NCBI GenBank assembly: GCA_038530555.1
Contig: JBCBCN010000004.1
Location: 1-64,000, forward strand
DNA from: HKCCE3408 sp038530555
Lineage (GTDB): Bacteria > Pseudomonadota > Alphaproteobacteria > Rhodobacterales > Rhodobacteraceae
Direction: 5' to 3'
Length of the DNA: 64,000 bases
Numbering within the stretch: the first letter of the stretch is position 1; every line of letters begins with the position of its first letter. A model generated the notes under the pieces. That model made no database searches and was not told the DNA's origin. It saw nothing but the letters and a program-made list of their open reading frames with translations. Position numbers and translations under genes: made by a program. This document shows, in pieces, positions 62,598 through 64,000 of this stretch.

Positions 62598-63302
62598 ATG
62601 GCTGACGAAGAAGACGACATCATCCTGAGTGAGCTCGACGATGAAGAGCTTACCCAACAGATGTTCGATGACCTCTATGACGGCCTCAAGGAAGAGATCG
62701 AAGAGGCGACAAATATCCTCCTCGAACGCGGATGGGCGCCCTACCGTGTCCTGACCGAGGCGCTGGTGGGCGGTATGACCATCGTCGGCAACGATTTCCG
62801 CGACGGGATCCTTTTTGTGCCCGAAGTGCTGCTGGCCGCGAACGCGATGAAGGGCGGCATGTCCATCCTCAAGCCGCTTCTGGCCGAGACCGGCGCGCCC
62901 CGTGTCGGCAAGATGGTCATCGGCACGGTCAAAGGCGACATCCACGATATCGGCAAGAACCTGGTGTCGATGATGATGGAGGGTGCGGGCTTCGAAGTGG
63001 TGGATCTGGGCATCAACAACGCCGTGGAATCCTATCTCGAAGCGCTCGAGACCGAGGCGCCGGACATCCTAGGCATGTCGGCCCTGCTCACAACCACGAT
63101 GCCCTATATGAAGGTGGTCATCGACACGATGGTCGAGCAAGGCATCCGCGACGACTACATCGTACTGGTCGGCGGCGCGCCCCTGAACGAAGAGTTCGGC
63201 AAAGCCATCGGCGCCGACGCCTATTGCCGGGACGCCGCCGTCGCCGTGGAAACGGCCAAGGAATTCGTCGCGCGCAAGCACAACCAGATGGCATCCGCCT
63301 AA
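62598..63302 (+). CDS. Corrinoid (B12-binding) protein of methyl transfer
   Basis: The 234-aa protein has an N-terminal helical cap domain (LTQQMFDDLYDGLKEEIEEATNILLERG) and a C-terminal Rossmann domain with the cobalt-ligand motif GDIHDIGKN (DxHxxG; His near residue 116) and VVDLGINNAVE. Such proteins carry methyl-cobalamin between methyltransferases. With the homocysteine methyltransferase at 59185, it fits the split B12-dependent methionine synthase described in Phaeobacter and Dinoroseobacter; no pterin-binding subunit or reactivator is in view. GGAGCGGGCC precedes the ATG. Confidence 0.93.
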   Translation: MADEEDDIILSELDDEELTQQMFDDLYDGLKEEIEEATNILLERGWAPYRVLTEALVGGMTIVGNDFRDGILFVPEVLLAANAMKGGMSILKPLLAETGAPRVGKMVIGTVKGDIHDIGKNLVSMMMEGAGFEVVDLGINNAVESYLEALETEAPDILGMSALLTTTMPYMKVVIDTMVEQGIRDDYIVLVGGAPLNEEFGKAIGADAYCRDAAVAVETAKEFVARKHNQMASA

Positions 63303-63534
63303 TCCGTGGAGATCCACCGCCCGCGCCACGGGCTATTCGGGCGTCTGGGGGTTGTCCGATCCGACTGACGAAGCGCTCAGCTTCTAAACCGCGCTCGGTT
63401 GGAGACGCGAGGGCAAGCATTTGGCGATGTTCACCAAGCATTTGACAATCTGATACGAGACGGGGCCTGCCGGGCCCTCACCGGGGCCCGATACGGGGAT
63501 TGACGGCACGCCTTGCGCAAGTCTTTGTCGCCCC
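63303..63534. other. Intergenic region between corrinoid protein and phosphoesterase genes
   Basis: No gene is seen in these 232 bp. A stem GGGCC...GGCCC near 63470-63490 may form a hairpin, without a T-run. Confidence 0.5.
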
Positions 63535-64000
63535 ATGACCATCTATGCGATTGGCGATATTCACGGGCATCTCGACCTTTTGAGGCGCGCCCATGACGCG
63601 GTCGAGGCCGACCGCGCGCGCCGGGGCAATCCAGACGCCAAACTGATCCATATCGGCGATTTGGTCGATCGCGGCCCCGACAGTGCGGGCGTGATCGAAT
63701 ATATGGTCGACCTCCAGGGCAACGATGCCCGGACCCGCATCTTGCGCGGCAACCACGATCATATGCTCTTGGAGTTCCTGAACGGCACGCCCAAAAGCGC
63801 CTCGCCCCGGGGCACGTTCGATTATCTGTCGCGTAATATCGGCGGTCGCAGCACGCTCGAAAGCTACGGCCTGAACCCGGGCCAAAGCGACCGCGCGCTC
63901 CTTGAGGCCGCGGCCTCGGCGGTCCCGGCAACGCATCGCGCCTTTCTCGATGCGCTGCCCTTTTCGCACAGTGAGGGTGAGTGCCTATTCGTGCATGCCG
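63535..64000 (+). CDS. Metallophosphoesterase / serine-threonine phosphatase-like, 3' end cut by the window
   Basis: The 155 visible residues carry the calcineurin-type metal motifs GDIHGHLD (about 7-14), GDLVDRGPDS (about 41-50) and GNHD (about 76-79), as in ApaH/PrpE-type and protein phosphatase-like enzymes. The reading frame is open to the window edge, so the true length is unknown. The start ATG at 63535 has no strong ribosome-binding site. Confidence 0.93.
   Translation, partial: MTIYAIGDIHGHLDLLRRAHDAVEADRARRGNPDAKLIHIGDLVDRGPDSAGVIEYMVDLQGNDARTRILRGNHDHMLLEFLNGTPKSASPRGTFDYLSRNIGGRSTLESYGLNPGQSDRALLEAAASAVPATHRAFLDALPFSHSEGECLFVHA

Overview
The window is chromosomal, GC-rich DNA with short intergenic gaps. 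Its gene content points to the Roseobacter group / Rhodobacteraceae (Alphaproteobacteria). Pointers include the F1-ATPase zeta inhibitor, TAXI-type TRAP transport with DctB/DctD-like regulators, VPLPA-CTERM proteins, an M23 peptidase-bactofilin pair, a stand-alone homocysteine methyltransferase plus separate corrinoid protein, and two LexA boxes of the alphaproteobacterial GAAC-N7-GAAC form. No rRNA, tRNA, CRISPR, prophage or intact insertion sequence is visible. Most genes are housekeeping.

Layout. 1-206: a 9-bp minisatellite, an AT-rich palindromic patch and the lon terminator. 207-8953: lon, two membrane proteins, tgt with a methyltransferase, two Fe-S assembly proteins and tpiA. 8989-17798: a DctB/DctD-like two-component pair, a TAXI solute receptor, an oppositely oriented PPC-domain secreted protein, then the fused TRAP permease. 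17930-20002: cytochrome P450, a small lipoprotein and a VOC protein. 20007-33510 (all minus strand): uvrA with an SOS box, a degenerate VPLPA-CTERM gene, a large secreted unknown, lpd, a DUF924 protein, an MFS carrier, queA and a YhdP/AsmA-like giant. 33694-37877 (plus): bcp, M23 peptidase, bactofilin, a DHA2-type MFS. 37976-47199: prfB, 2H phosphoesterase, PBP1A, a membrane protein, an aminotransferase, M48-TPR protease, DsbA-like protein and a small membrane protein. 47450-57548 (minus): rne with a long leader, a HAD phosphatase, a second DctB/DctD-like pair, and a pur cluster (purC-purS-adh-purQ) with an alcohol dehydrogenase inserted. 57755-64000: two VPLPA-CTERM proteins, the ATPase zeta subunit, homocysteine methyltransferase, an SOS-boxed SplB-like radical SAM protein, the corrinoid protein, and a metallophosphoesterase cut by the window end.

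Functional themes: tRNA queuosine (tgt, queA); envelope building (PBP1A, M23, bactofilin, YhdP, M48-DsbA); DNA damage (uvrA, SplB-like, lon); B12-dependent methionine synthesis from split subunits; and C4-dicarboxylate/TAXI-type sensing with two regulators whose sigma54-contact loop is altered or missing.

The least explained signal is a dispersed element. A 22-nt core (GAGTATTTTT then GGAAAAATGAAG) occurs six times, plus two diverged versions, in gaps between genes, usually just after a GC-rich hairpin. I found no clear novel multi-gene defence or mobile system. The remaining oddities are modest.
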